NCBI RefSeq assembly: GCF_958298935.1
Contig: NC_084942.1
Coordinates: forward strand, 18,793,501-18,857,500
Length of the DNA: 64,000 nucleotides
DNA from: Phragmites australis
Lineage: Eukaryota; Streptophyta; Magnoliopsida; Poales; Poaceae
Direction: 5' to 3'
This document shows positions 9,455 to 22,605 of the stretch, piece by piece. The notes below the pieces were generated by a model. The model ran no database searches. It was not told the DNA's origin and saw only the letters and a program-made list of their open reading frames with translations. The number at the start of each line of letters is the position of its first letter. Positions within the stretch are counted from its first letter, which is position 1. Made by a program: the position numbers and the translations under genes.

Positions 9455-11596
9455 CTGTGGGTGAGTCGGTGTGAGTGAAAGTGAGCACCGGACTAATTTT
9501 TCAGAGAAGATTGAAAATGTGATGTCTGGTAAAATGGTCTCGCCGAATGGTCTGGTGTGTGCAATGTTGAGCACCGGAGGCTTCACCGGACAAAGATTTA
9601 TAGAGATGTTGAAAAACTAAGTTCCAGTGATAATGTACTCACCGGATGATCCGGTGATAGACGTGTGAACACCGGAGAGTATTACCGGAGCCTTTCAGTT
9701 CTGAGGCAAATGTTGAGGTGTTCATCGGATTGTTCGGTGTTGGGATTTTATGATCACTGAACTAATTTTTCAGAGAGGAATACAAACCGGGTTCCAGTGA
9801 AGTTGTACTCACCAGATAGTCCGGTGTTGCACTGGTGTGAACGCTGGACCATCCGGTGTTCACATTTTTGTTACGTCTGATATTTTTTAACTTGATTTCG
9901 AGTTGGACTAACATATGATGATGTTATATGGTTCTGGAAATGCATGTTTGCTAGTCTCATGGTGTGCAGGTGATGGATGCAACTTGGCGGTCGACGGCGG
10001 GTGATCGAGACTAAGCGGGGTGCTTGGTGCCGGACAATCAAGGAGGCCGTGTGGAGTCAAGGATGATCCTAACGGTACACATGGAGGTTAAGTAAGGCAA
10101 GAGATAGTTGATGAAGGTGGCGTTTTGACAAAGTCAAGCGAAGGGGATGCCGGTGCAAGTGACAAGATGGCCCGAGGGATCGGGAGCGGGAGAGACTTGC
10201 TGATGATCAAGATCTCAAGATAGAGGACACGCGTCATCATCAGAGCACTTGCTTCAGGTGAAAGCAAGTGGCGGCTAGTCATGCTTTGAGAAACATGCTA
10301 GGATTTCGCGGTTTGGTCTCAAAACCGTGTGAGGACTGGAGGTCCATGTGGCATCATCACAAAGCTTACGTCGAGGCAAAGCTAAGTCATGAAGGTGTCA
10401 CGGTTGTTCAATGGATGGAGGAGAAAATGGACTAAAATGCTCCCGATGTTAGGTAGGAGTATACTACAAGAGAGTGGTATTTTGGGAACAGCTAAGGAAA
10501 CTTACAGATCAAGTTCCTTAGACTATAAATAGAGGGGTACGGCTGGTTAGGATGAGGCCCCTTGAGCCATCCATATGAGAGTATTGTGCTAGAGTTTTAG
10601 AGAAGATGGAGAGAAGTGCTTAGCCTATGTAATAGGTGAGAGTTTTGGGAGATAAATCTTTGTAATCCGTCTAAAATAGGGCTGATCTCTTTAAGTAATG
10701 AAGTTTAAGTTTTTGCATATGCTTGAATTCTCCTCCTTCTAGTTTCCTTCTATTGGTTCCCTTGCAAGTTTGCAAGTTTTTGATGTTTGGTTGTTGATTT
10801 TTGTTTTTCTTTTTGAGCTGAAATTTTAATACCTTGGGAAGTTATTTTTCTTGATGCTAAAGACATAGAATTCACATAGACATGCATATATGATGGGGTC
10901 TTGACTCTTCTTACCTCTAGACCATCATCTTGGAGAGTTTACTTGCCTGGTAATCCTTAAATCGTGGGAGGAAAAGGCAAAAAAGTGGGCCCACCCAACT
11001 AAAGGGGAGAAATTCTGAACTTCAATAATTGCAACTGAGCATGCTATATACTCTGCCTCCATCGTGGACAACGCTATACATGACTGCTTCTTGCTACTCC
11101 AAGAGATAACACCGCTACCAAGCCAAAATGCGTATCCTGATGTCGACTTGCATTGCAGTTGAGTCATGCCTTTGTAAACAAACCTTTCCCTGGGTTTTTG
11201 CCTTGAAGGTAGAAACATACGCAGCCTATCCAGAACTTGAGGCACAGGTCGTACCAGAAGGCCAGTAATTGATAAGGATGTCCCCCTCGATGTCTGGAAT
11301 AATCGGGTCGAGGGGGATCACCGAGGTAATCTTGTCTCTGTTTCGTTCATCTTCAAAGTTGCGAGCTTTTGGGCACAATGACATATAGAATGGTTTTGAA
11401 TGGACCTATGGTTCATATTCCATCAGTGGAGTCATATTGCCTCGAAACTTTCCGCCTTGCTTTGTCTCTCTGAGTATTTTGCTTCCGCTCAAGGTTTGAG
11501 GTGTTGAGTGATTAAAAATAGGAGAAGATTGTCTATTTTGCAAGAAATTATTGAGACGCCTATTCACCCCCTCTAGTCGCCACTTTTGATCCAACA
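9455..11596 (+). repeat. 5' LTR of the Sirevirus, truncated at its start and carrying an insertion
   Basis: Homologous to 18,755-20,507. It ends ...GATCCAACA just before the primer-binding site. TATA box CTATAAATAG is at 10,523-10,532. The palindrome CACCGGATGATCCGGTG is at 9,640-9,656. Relative to the 3' LTR there are about 370 extra bases at 10,956-11,324. Open frames near 10,088-10,282 recur in the other LTR and are not genes. Confidence 0.85.
10956..11324 (-). pseudogene. Antisense fragment of a copia RNase H inserted in the 5' LTR
   Basis: The minus-strand frame contains [20 protein letters not shown] and [10 protein letters not shown], a textbook copia RNase H end. The segment is absent from the 3' LTR. 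It is bounded by GGTAATC at 10,949-10,955 and 11,325-11,331. Near its right end TCCCCCTCGA (11,281) and TCGAGGGGGA (11,308) form a hairpin. It may be a DNA-repair filler or a small insertion. Its donor is a different copia element from the host. Confidence 0.7.
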
Positions 11597-11615
11597 ATTA
11601 GTATCAGAGCTGGTT
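11597..11615 (+). promoter_or_regulatory. Primer-binding site of the Sirevirus (initiator tRNA-Met type)
   Basis: AGTATCAGAGCTGG begins 3-4 bases after the LTR end. It matches the usual TGGTATCAGAGC complement of the tRNA-iMet 3' end with small changes. Confidence 0.75.
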
Positions 11616-11659
11616 TGATCACTTGTTGACCTTAACCAGCTTTGTGATCCGTAGGCAAC

Positions 11660-14600
11660 ATGGAGAGAAGTGGAAAGATTCTGCTGTTTGATGGTCGTAA
11701 TTTTTTGTACTGAAAAGTGTGTATGGAGGCTTATCTCTTAAGCGAAGGAAGTGCAATTTGGGAGGTAGTTGATTTCAACTACGGGATCCCTGCTGCTCGC
11801 ATGACTCAGGTTCAAATCGAACAGTATGAGGCCAATAATAAGGCTATAAATATTTTGTTCACAAGCCTGAGTTGAAATGAGATTGACAAGGTTCAGCACC
11901 TCCATACTGCTCAAGAGATCTGGATTACTCTGAGTATCTTTCATGAAGGCATTAATCAGATTAAGGTCAAACACCAAAGCACATACAACCAAGAATATAA
12001 AATATTTATGTAAGGCCCCGGAGAGTTTTTGGATGTCATGTTTGCTCTCTTTGATGGAATTGTTAGCAATCTTCCATCAACTGGTGGTTTGCCCTATTCT
12101 AACCACGAGAGATCTATCAAGCTTCTCTATGCTCTGGATCGTAGCATATGGGAAGTGGATTTCGAGCATCAAAGAGTCATCAAGCTATGACACGTTAACT
12201 TATGATGAACTCTTCAACAAGCTCAAGTTCATCGAGATAGCAAAAATGACTCGAATTGGTCTTGGAAATCCCCTGTTTCAAAATATAGCGTTGGTTTCCG
12301 GATCTAGCGGTGGCAACTAGTCTGGAGTTGGTGTTTCTTGTGCTAACACTTTATCTGGTGGTTTTGCTTTGTCTTCCTTGGTCTCTATCACAGAGGAGCA
12401 GGTAGATGTTCTTGATGATGAGGATTTTGCACTGATTGTGAAGAAATTCACCCATTTCTACAGCAATCGTCAAGACCGGAGGAGGGGCAGTCCCCATGCC
12501 TACTTTGAGTGTGCTGACACTACCCACTTTAAGGCACTCAAGAAGAAGAAAGACCGCCACCACGACTATGACAAGCACAAGAAGAAAAACAAGAAGCCCT
12601 TGTTCAAGAAGAACCGTGACAAGATGGCTAAGGCGGTGGCCAAGGCGGCTTCTAGGGCGTTCGTGGCAGCTCTCAGTGACATCGACACCTCTTCAAACGA
12701 GGAGGAGAGCTCAGAGGAGGATGAACCGCAAATGAAGATCAAGAATAAAGTTAAGGATCTCATAGGCCTCTGCTTCATGGCGGATGACAACAATGACAAC
12801 GACTCCGAGCTTGATCCCTCTAAGGTGTTACTTTCCTATGATCAGCTTTTCATCTAAGTCGATACCTTGAATGATGCTTTCATTAGTCATGATAGGTTAC
12901 TTAAGAAAGTTGTGCGTGAGTTGAAGGAGCTTAAGTCTAAGTACGAGTTTGTTTCTTCTGAGCTTGTGTTACTTAGGTCTAGGAGTGATGATGAGGAGTG
13001 TGAGAGTTGTTTGGTGGTTATGACATAACTTGCCGAGCTTCAGACTTTGCATGCTCAAGTTGCCAGTCAACTTGATACTATTGAGAAGAAGTCTCTTGAG
13101 TAGTAGTCTAGATCCACTCTATTAGGTGCTTGCAAGAATTGCCCTTTGCTTGCAAAGGATATTGAACTAAAAACCAAGCATATTAAGGAATTAAAATCTA
13201 GATTAGAGAGTCCTGAGAGTTCGAAAGATGTGCAGTCAAATTATTCCACTTGCACCATCTTTCAGGACAAACTCAGCTAGGTTAGAGGGCAAGTTGAGAA
13301 GCTTTTGGTCCAGAATGATTATCTCCTTACTCTAGTGGACAAATGCTCAGAGGGCAAAGTCAAAATGAACTTGATCTTAGCCAATACCAAGATGTGTGTT
13401 GATAAGGCGGGTTTGGCTCTTGGGTTAGGTTTTGAGAGGGTGGCTTACAATGGGGAGAGTAAGATTGTGTTCACCACATTTACAACTCTATAAGTCGAGA
13501 AGTCTAAAATCAATACAACATCACAAACCATCAAGAAACACATTCCACAACCCACAAAGAAGAAGCCCGCATCACAACCCAAGAGAGCTCCACAGCCCAA
13601 GATGAGAGAGCTTGTGAGAGAGCCCCGAGTAACCAGCAGTCAAGTTTTTGAGAGATGCTACCACTGCATCTACTGCCAGATAGAGGGTCACTTGGTTGAG
13701 TTTTACTTTCGCTGTAGGAGAGATGAGTGGCGTGAATGGGAGTGGAACACCCGGGGCATATACCACCCCTCTGTTGGTATACATGAGCCTTTTTCTCGCT
13801 TCCACTCACGAGTCCTTGGTGCTTTTCAGTCTCTTCCTAGAGGTGTTACCTAGCATGGATCCTACCATGACTCATATAGTTTTGGTTCACGTGTAAGAGA
13901 CTTTGAGTCACAGCGCTTTGGCGGACCACGCTCTCCTCGACATGGTACTCGCCCCCAGTGTGCTAATTCTAGGATTGATTTGCATGCACCTGCTTTTACT
14001 ACCTCAGGGCTGATGGCCTAATACTAGATTCCCAAGAAGTTTATGACTAACCTCAGTATTATTGAGTCATCCACCTACTACTCTTCTCATATGTAGGTGG
14101 CAGTCGGAGGCCTGAAGAACAAGTGGCTCATTGACTCCGGTTGTTTGCGCCATATGACCAGAGATGCATCATAGTTCTCCAGCCTCACCCTAATGAAGCG
14201 GCACGAGTACATCGCTTTCGGGGATGATCGGAAAGGAAGGTTTAAAGCCAAAGGTATGGTAAGGCTGAATAAGAGTTTTACTATCAAGGATGTAGATTTG
14301 GTGGAGCATCTAGGATACAATCTTCTCTGTATATCAGTTGCTAGATGAGGACTTGGAAGTGCATTTCAAACATGATACTTCTCGAGTTTTTGATTCTTCT
14401 GGTGCTTTGATTTGCAAGATTTCCAGAGTCGGGAGAGTTTTTGGAGCTAGTTTTTCTGATTCTCTTGGTTCTTCTCGTTGTTTGATTGCTCAACCTTCTT
14501 CTAAGCTTTGAATGTGGCATAGGAGACTAGGGCATATGAGCTTTGATTTTCTTAATCGTTTGAGTGCCCTAGGCTTGATCCGAGGATTGCCCAAGCTCAA

Positions 14601-17193
14601 GTTTGAGAAGAATCTTGTTTGTGCTCCCCGTCAGCATGGCAAGATAGTTACTGCCTCCTACCCACCAGTCAATTTGATGATGGCTAAACGACTAGGAGAA
14701 CTTCTCCATATGGACACTGTTGGTTTTTCCCGGGTTCTCGGTGGGTGAGAAGTGGTATATACTTGTCATTGTTGATGATTTCTCTCACAACTCTTGAGTC
14801 TATATTCTTGTGAGCAACGATGAAGTGTTCTCACACTTTCAGAGCTTGGTTTTGATATTGTTCAAGAAACTTCCTGGTGCATTGAAAGCAATTTGTAGTG
14901 ATAATATCATCAAATTCAAGAACTATCTCTTTGATGCTTTCTATCTTGAGTATGGCATTGAGCGTCATTTTTTTTCCCACGTGTTCCTCAGCAGAATGGC
15001 ATGGTTGAGAGAAAAAATCGCACTTTGGTGGAGATGGTTAGGACAATGCTTGATGAGCATAGGACTCTTAGAAAGTTTTGGGCTGAAGCCATTAGCACAG
15101 CGTACTATATTTCCAATCGGATTTTCTTGCGCTTAATTTTAAATTTGACTTCTTATGAGTTGCGCTTTGGGAGATAGCCGAAGGTCTCACACTTGAGAGT
15201 CTTTGGTTGTCATTGCTTCATCCTAAACGTGACAATCTTAACAAGTTTGAGTCACGTTTTTCTGATGGCATTTTCTTGTGGTATTCTCTGCATGTTAATT
15301 CTTATATGGTTTTTAATCTTGACACTAACGCTATCATGGAGTCCTATGATGTAACCTTTGATGAATCAACCCCTTGTGCTAGTGCTTCCTTTGAGTGTGC
15401 ATGTGATCGTGAGATTGGTGAAAGCATCTTCTTGGATAGTGACCTTCCAGCTCTTGGGGATGACAAGGATGATGCACTACCTCCTACTACACTCACTCTC
15501 GAGCTGGCTCCTGCTTCTTTTACACCGCTAGAGGGTTCTGCAGCCTCTTTTTCCATTTTAGCTGCTTTCGAGCCTGCACCAGCAGTATTTGAGGGAGAGG
15601 TTCTCTCACAGCGTGAGGCCCCTCAGCACATTTAACGACATTACCCACCACACCAAATGATTGGTGATCTCAGCGAGAGGGTAACTTGTTCCAAATCTGC
15701 TCATCATGCTCACTTTACTTCTTTTGCATTCGTTGCTTCTTTCGAGCCCCATGATGTTGAATATGCTTTATCTGATTCAAATTGGGTCAATATCATGCAT
15801 GAAGAGTTAGAAAATTTTGAGAGAAACCAAGTTTGGGTCATAGTAGAACCACCTCCTAATGTTCACACCATTAACATAAAATGAGTTTTCAAAAACAAAC
15901 ATAGGGAGGATGGGTCTGTAGTGAGAAACAAGGCTAGACTTGTGGCTCAAGGTTTCACTCAAGCAGAGGAGATAGACTTTAGAGAGACCTTTGCACCATT
16001 AGCTAGGCTAGAAGCCATTAGGATTCTTCTTGTATTTGCAGCATTCCAAGGTTTCAAGTTGTACCAAATGGATGTCAAAAGTGTTTTCTTAAATGGTTTC
16101 ATAGAAAAAGTGGTTTTGAGCACCCTAAATACCCTCATAGAGTGTATAAGCTTAGGAAGGCCTTGTATGTGCTTAATCAAGCTCCTCGAGCTTGGTATGA
16201 TAGGCTTAAGTCTTTCTTGCTAGATCATGGGTATAAGATAGGGTCTGTAGATAAAGCTTTGTTCACTCCTAGGTATGGCAAAATTTTCTACTTGTCCAGA
16301 TTTACATGGATGATATCATCTTTGGTGTTTCTTCTCATGCTCTTGTGGCCAAGTTTGCAGAAACTATGAGCATGAAATTTGAGATGTTGATGATGGTTGA
16401 GCTCAACTTTTTCTCAGACTAGAAATCAAGCAATGCAAGCAAGGTATATTCGTCCACCATACGAAGTACACCAAGGATTTACTAAAGAAATTCGACATGA
16501 GTGATGGGAAGCTCTTAGCCACACCGATGGCTACCTTGACAATGCTTGATCCTGATGAAGATGGAGAGGAGGTGGACCAGCGGGAGTACAGTAGCATGAT
16601 TGGCTCCCTCCTGTACCTAACGGCGACAAGACCGAACATTCACTTCGCCGTTTGTTTGTGTGCGTGCTTTCAAGCTTCACCAAGGACGTCTCACCGCCAA
16701 GCGATAAAACGCATACTTATGTACCTTAAGCACACCTTGGAGTATGGTCTTTGGTATTCTGCCACTTCTTTTCTCTCTCTTCGAGATTTTTCCGATGCAG
16801 ATTTTGCTGGTTATAGAATTGACAGGAAGAGTACCACTGGTACCTGTCATTTTTTAGTACTTCTCTTATGTGTTGGTCTTCTCATAAATAGTCTAGCGTT
16901 GTGTAGCTGCTGCTAGCTGTTGCTCACAGATTTTGTGGATGGTTACTACCTTGAGAGATTTTGGGTTGGATTTTAAGAGTATGCCACTTTTGTGTGACAA
17001 CACTAGTGCTATCAGTTTAGCCAACAGTCCAGTTCAACATTCAAGAACCAAACACATAGATGTGAGATTCCACTTTTTGAGAAACTACAATGAGAAGGGA
17101 GACATTGAGTTGAGCTATATTGATACCCAACACCAGCTAGTCGACATATTTACCAAGCCTCTAGATGCAACCAGATTTGCCTATTTGAGATGA
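11660..17193 (+). pseudogene. Broken copia gag-pol of the Sirevirus
   Basis: Gag starts near the ATG at 11,660 (MERSGKILLFDGRNF) and quickly meets stops. A lysine-rich and acidic Gag segment spans 12,369-12,857. A zinc-knuckle-like CYHC...GHLVEF lies near 13,635. The protease-type motif WLIDSGCLRHMTRD is at about 14,125. GAG-pre-integrase with WHRRLGHMSFDFLNRL follows at 14,515 and integrase pieces to 15,400. RT runs from about 15,770 (KARLVAQGFTQ, YQMDVKSVFLNG) to 16,450. RNase H runs 16,497-17,193 and ends with LVDIFTKPLDATRFAYLR. There are repeated stops and frameshifts throughout, so no functional polyprotein is possible. Confidence 0.85.
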
Positions 17194-18460
17194 GGGCTTG
17201 GAGTTTGCCTTTCCTATAGCATTGTGTGAGGGGGAGTTACTATTGTAAATACTCTATCTTATTTTTAAGCATTCGCATTGCATCTCATCATGTAAGATAA
17301 TCATAGTAATTGAGCTTTGACTTGTATGTAATTGTTTATCATGTTCGTAATTGCTTAGGCTTAATCAATGCTTGTGTTAAGAATAGTTTGATGAATATCT
17401 TGCTCTAGGATTTTTTGGTTCAAGGCAGTAGATTAGGGAATATTGCACTATATTTTCTGTCTTTGTAGTTCATGATAGAACCTTTGGGGAACATATGTTC
17501 CTTGTGTCACAAAGGCACTGCTTAACTTGATCTTGTAACTATCTTGATAACTTGTGCAAATTGAATAATCATGAGAAAATAAGTCTCTTGTGCTAAAATG
17601 TGATCCAACACAGTTGTTTTGAAGCCTCAAGGTGTTTGTCGTACAAGTCATGTGATACTTTGCTTAGATAAGAGGAACCTTGAGGATAAATTGAGAATGA
17701 GAGAAATGTGTCTAAATGTTAATTCTTTTTAATCACTTGATCAATCTATGTCTTGGTTTCATATGTGAGCGTCTGCAAATCCCTTTGTCCTGAACACTTG
17801 TTTGGTTACTTTGAGGTTGAAATTGGCTAGTTCTAAATGCTTGTATTGGCTTGGCACGAGTGTATGCTTATCTGGTGGTCACTTTGTATATGATTCGGCT
17901 ATGTGAACTTCAATGTGCCAACCAATTCTCTGGGTTTAGCTTGTAAAGCTTTATGTCCTCATGTCACTGTCTCTTTTTGAGTCTCTATACGATTGTGAGC
18001 TCCAACTTCTACTTTTCACAGCCATTTGACATTTCTAGCTCTTGCAAATGCTTTATGATATACTTGTGAAAGCTCATTAGGATTGCATATTCATGCATTG
18101 CATAGTCCTTTTGACCTTGATGTATACATTGCCAAAGGGGGGGATTATGAAAGCAAGTCTCAAAGGGGAGAAAAGGTTAATCAACAAAAATCTTGCATAA
18201 TGAATGGAAAACTTGCTAATAAAACATGTGCATTCATCAAGGGGGAGTATAGGGAGAATATCTTTTGCATTTTTGCATTTTTATTTGCTTTTTTACCAGT
18301 CTCCTTTTTTTTCCTTGAAGCTTTTGCAATCTTCTAATACCAAGTGATGTGTTCTTGCTCTTTTCAGAGTTTTTGGTCACTTGGATGTGCTTCTTGTGAT
18401 TTCTTCAATATAAAATCTTTGTGTTTTGAGGGTTGTCAATGCACTCATCAAGGGAGAGAT
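17194..18460 (+). other. Sirevirus 3' untranslated tail with multiple polypurine tracts
   Basis: Purine runs such as GAGGGGGAG (17,227), AAAGGGGGGGA (18,134), AAGGGGGAG (18,239) and AAGGGAGAGA (18,450) precede the LTR. Several PPTs are a reported Sirevirus hallmark. I find no env-like frame; the longest frames are under 90 codons. Confidence 0.65.
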
Positions 18461-20507
18461 TGAGAAACCAAGTAGAAATATGCTTTGATTTGCGTATCAT
18501 GAGTCATTGACAACAATGGATTTGAGATGATTTTGGTTGGCATGAGCTTATTTGTGCGTGATCTTATTTATAGCTAACCAAAGTTGAAAAGAATTGGAGT
18601 TTGTATCGTTGTCTCGGTGCAGAAAGCTTACACTCACCAGATAGTCCGGTGTGAGGGTTTTTGATCTTATCGAATAGTCCGGTGTATGGCAAATGTGAGC
18701 AATGGAGCTTTTCAGCGCAGAGGCAGAGAATTTTTTTTCACCGCAAGGTCCGTGTGGGTGAGAATGAGCACCAGACTAATTTTCCAGAGAAGGTTGAAAA
18801 TGGGATGTCTGCAAAAATGGTCTCACTGGATGGTCTAGTGTGTGCAATGTTGAGCACCGGAGGCTTCATCGGACAAAGATTTCCAGAGAGGTTGAAAACT
18901 AAGTTCCAGTGATGATATACTCACCGGATAGTCTGGTGATGGGCATGTGAACACCGGAGAGTACCACCGGAGCCTTTTAGTTTTGAGACAAATGTTGAGG
19001 TGTTTACTGGATTATCTGGTGTTGGGATTTTATGATCACTAGACTAATTTTTTCAGAGAGAAATGTAAACCGGGTTTCAGTGGACTTATATTCACCGGAT
19101 GGTCCGGTGTTGTACTGGTGTGAATGCTAGACCATCCGGTATTCATATTTTTGTTACGTCTGATCTTTTTCAACTTGATTTTGATTTGGACTAACATGTG
19201 ATGTTATATGGTTCTAGAGATGCATGTTTGCTGGTCTCATAGTGTGCAGGTGATGGATGCAACTTGGCGGTCGATGGTGGGTGATTGGAGCTAAGCAGGG
19301 TGCTTAGTGCTGGACGATCAAGGAGGGCAGATGGAGTCAAGGATGATCCTAACGGTACATGTGGAGGTCAAGCAAGGCAAGAGATGAAAGTTGATGAAGA
19401 CGACGTGTTGACAAAGTCAAGCGAAAGGGATGTCAATGCAAGTGATAAGGCAGCCTGAGGGATCAGGAGCAGGAGAGACTTGTCGGTAGTCAAGATCGCA
19501 AGATGGGGGATACACATCATCATCAGAGCGCTTGTTTTAGGTGGAAGCAAGTGACGGTTAGTCACGCTTTGAGAAGCGTGCTAGGATTTCGCAGTTTGGC
19601 CTCAAAACCGTAGGAGGACTAGAGGTCCATGTGGCATCATCACAAAGCTTACTTCGATGCGAAGCTAAGTCGTGAAGGCGCCACATTCGTTCGATGGATG
19701 GAGGATAAAATAGACCAAAATACTTTCGGTAGTAGGTAAGAGTGTACTACAAGAGAGGGGTATTTTGGGAACAGCCAAGGAAACTTAGTAATCAAGTTTT
19801 CTAAGCTATAAATAGAGGGGTATGGCTGGTTGGGATGAGCTCCTTTGAGCCACCCATATGAGAGCTTTACACTAGAATTTTAGAGGAGAGGGAGATAAGT
19901 GCTTAGTCTATGTAATAGGTGAGAGTTTTGCGAGATAAATATTTGTAATCTGGCTAAAATAGGACTGACCTCTTTGAGTAATAAAGTTTAAGTTTTTGCA
20001 TATGCTTGAATTCTCGTCATTCTAGTTTCTTTCTATTGGTTCCCTTGCAAGTTTGCAAGTTCTTGGTGTTTTATTGTTGATTTTCGTTTGTCTTTTTGAG
20101 CTAAAATTTCAACACTCTAGGAAGTTATTTTTCTTGATGCTAGAGACGTAGAATTCACATACATATACATATGTGATGGGGTTTTGAATTCCCTTGCTTC
20201 TATACCATCATCTTAGAGAGTTTACTTGCCCGGTGATCTTGTCTCTATTTCGTTCATTTTCAAAGTTGTGAGCTTTTGGGCATAATGACACATGAAATGG
20301 TTTTGAATGAAACCTACAGTTCATATTCCATCCGTGGAGTCATGTTGTCTTAAAATTTTTTTATCTTGCTTTGTCTCTCTGAGTATTTTGCGTTTGCTCA
20401 AGGTTTGAGGTGCGTTGGGTGATTAAAATAGGAGAAGCCTATCTAATTCATAAGAAATTTTTGAGGTGCCTATTCACCCTCCTCTAATCGTCACTTTCAG
20501 TCCTACA
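18461..20507 (+). repeat. 3' LTR of the Sirevirus, ~2.05 kb
   Basis: Begins TGAGAAACC directly after the last polypurine tract and ends TCCTACA, giving TG...CA ends. TATA box CTATAAATAG is at 19,806-19,815. Palindrome CACCGGATGGTCCGGTG is at 19,093-19,109. It aligns with the 5' LTR from about 18,755 onward. Confidence 0.8.
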
Positions 20508-20914
20508 TAGGGATATGCTAAAAATATCTACCTAACAAATAGAAATTCTATCTCTCAACAAAGAAAACTAATCATCATGATCTCCAGATGTCCTGGTGCG
20601 GCTTGGTGAAGTTTGGAGTTGCAAGACATAGACGATGGTGCTCTTGAGGTAGCAAAGAATACACTTGAGAAAATTGGCATGCATCTCGCGTGGACCATGC
20701 ATATGAAGACAAGCATGTTGGCGTAGGCGGATGTGTAAACGTCAAGTACTGAAGGGCGCTAACAATTTCGGCTGAGGGAAGCTACCAGTGCGTGCAAGTA
20801 TGTCCTCAATGTATGATGTCGGGAGAGGAAAAGGCTGGAGGCAGTGCGCTAAACAGAGACACCGAGGAAGAGGTTCGGATCACCGAGGTCCTTCTATGAG
20901 AATTCACGGTTAAG

Positions 20915-21290
20915 CTAACTAATAACTTGGTGAAGTAATACTGGCGAGGAGGAGGTGAGGACGATGCCATCGACGTACAACAAGAGGTAGATGGTGTCTA
21001 TGCCATGCCGGTAGATGAAAATGGAGGGTTCCACGTTGGATACCGAAAACCCCAAGGACACAAGATAGGTCGAAAAAAACGACTGAACTAGGCCATGGAA
21101 CTTGCTTGAGGCCGTACTGGGAGCGGTTGAGGCGATAGACGTGCAAGCCACGTGTTGGGTCGATAATGCCAAGGGTTGTTGGCAGTAGACCATCTCGGTG
21201 AGCATGTCGTTGAGGAAGACGTTGTTGATGTCGAGCTGATGCACTGGCCAGTCGATGGTGAGGACGATATCATCGGGTCAACATCGGGTC
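20915..21290 (-). pseudogene. Copia reverse transcriptase fragment, antisense to the Sirevirus
   Basis: The minus-strand frame reads HQLDINNVFLND, then a proline/serine-altered middle, then LLLYVDGIVLTSSS. These correspond to the copia RT blocks around the first catalytic Asp and the YVDD box (here YVDG). The frame between them is broken. It may be the rest of a Retrofit/Ale-like element. Sequence 20,508-20,914 is probably part of the same remnant but has no clear frame. Confidence 0.7.
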
Positions 21291-22605
21291 ACTGAGAGAA
21301 GCGACCATGACGAGAAATTTATAATTATTTATTATATATTTTTATCAATATGATATATCCATATTGGGTATCTACCGTACACGTGTCCTTAATCCGTTTC
21401 AGTAGGTACCGTAACCGCCATGGGTAAATAAGGCATGTGATGAAATATTTGGTGTATAATCATATCCGATACGGAGATTATTCCCGTATTTGAAAAGAAT
21501 CTCCTAGATACTAAGAAGAGTTACAATACAGAAATACCATGCTCGGAAAAATCCAAGTATGATATAGCTGCCTCACTCTGACTATAAAAGAATGGGGAAG
21601 GCTTTACATCCAGAACACGCGCCTTCTATCCCAACAGAAGCTAAGAAGACACTAATCGACATCTAAGATAAGCCTAGTCAGGTAATAACCATATACACCT
21701 AGTAAAGATCTACGGCATAATTAGATTTATCTAGCTAGAGCTTTCATGACCTAAAACACTAAGATTTCATCTCAATCCTTAGTACTAGATCTTGAGATGA
21801 ATCAATGCAAGACAAAACGGAGGTGCATGAGGAGAGCCTTGTTTGCTGCAGGAAGCTGCTGAGGACATTTTTCAAAAGAGCTCCCCTAGCGTCAACTGTG
21901 TCATTTTCAGATCCACGGCGGATCCCGGAGAATACTCGTGATTCAATTTGGGTCGCGGATGAGAAGTACCACCAGCCGTCCGATGGCTTTGTACGGATAA
22001 TATTAGAAATGAGAGTAGATTCTCATACTATCTTTTCGTATTTCGTTTGGATGTCGAGACGGGGTAGAGAAGTATAATACTTTCTGAAGGGCCCTGTGAT
22101 TCCATCATATATGCTGTGCACCCAGGCAGGAGCAGCCCTGGTCCGTTCACGAACAAACGTCGCCACCGCCGCCCGGCCGGACGGCCGCCGTCTGCTCGCC
22201 GTGGACGGCCGCCGGTGAACTGAAGCAGTACGTGCCCTATACTGTATCTTTCCAAGGACAGGTCGCTCTTCTTCTCATCAGAGACTCGTTTGTTTTTTTT
22301 TCCCCTTAGAACATGGGAACATTCATAAGTAAACCAAATCATATAAATTTCACTGAAACAGTACAACACATGCACACATACTTGTAGCTTGAAAACCTCC
22401 ACGTTTTCCTTTCCCAATCACAAGTCCAAATGGTAGCCTGAATGATTGTGATCAGGACACACACATAACAATCCACTGGTTTCACAAGCCACAGTAGTAA
22501 GAAGCCAAGCTGTGACATAATCTTGAGCCATTGCATCAAATGGCTTCTTATTTACTAGTAGTAGTCCATGCATAGGCAGGCATGTGTGTGTACATGCCGC
22601 CCTCT
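21291..22605. other. Probable retroelement remnant, then 3' flank of metallothionein copy B
   Basis: 21,300-21,800 is AT-rich with ACTATAAAAGAATGGGG near 21,575, resembling an LTR promoter, but no partner LTR is seen. 21,805-22,077 is an open frame with no recognised domain. From about 22,340 the sequence is the copy B 3' flank. ATGGCTTCTTATTT at 22,540-22,553 corresponds to the site where the LINE-like element entered copy A, and is uninterrupted here. Confidence 0.45.

Larger units (their letters stand above)
9455..20507 (+). mobile_element. Decayed Ty1/copia LTR retrotransposon, Sirevirus lineage
   Basis: Two ~2-kb LTR sequences in direct orientation flank a primer-binding site, a broken gag-pol in copia order (gag, protease, integrase, RT, RNase H) and a ~1.3-kb untranslated tail with several polypurine tracts. 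Long LTRs, several PPTs and CACCGG...CCGGTG palindromes in the LTRs are known Sirevirus features. The 5' LTR lacks about the first 290 bp relative to the 3' LTR, so no target duplication can be checked. Many stops and frameshifts, plus visible LTR divergence, show an old inactive copy. It lies between the two metallothionein genes. Confidence 0.88.

Noticed and set aside
9640..9656. Operator-like perfect palindrome
   Set aside because: Same motif recurs in all Sirevirus LTR copies here, so it is an element feature, not a host operator.
10088..10282. Conserved short frame present twice (also 19,368-19,565)
   Set aside because: The repetition is explained by the two LTRs; no coding signal.
17194..18460. 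Envelope-like gene of the Sirevirus
   Set aside because: Some Sireviruses have one, but no frame longer than ~84 codons and no membrane/coiled-coil arrangement is present.
20877..20892. Shared GATCACCGAGGT with 11,315-11,327 as evidence of one common insertion
   Set aside because: Only 12 bp in common; flanks differ on both sides.
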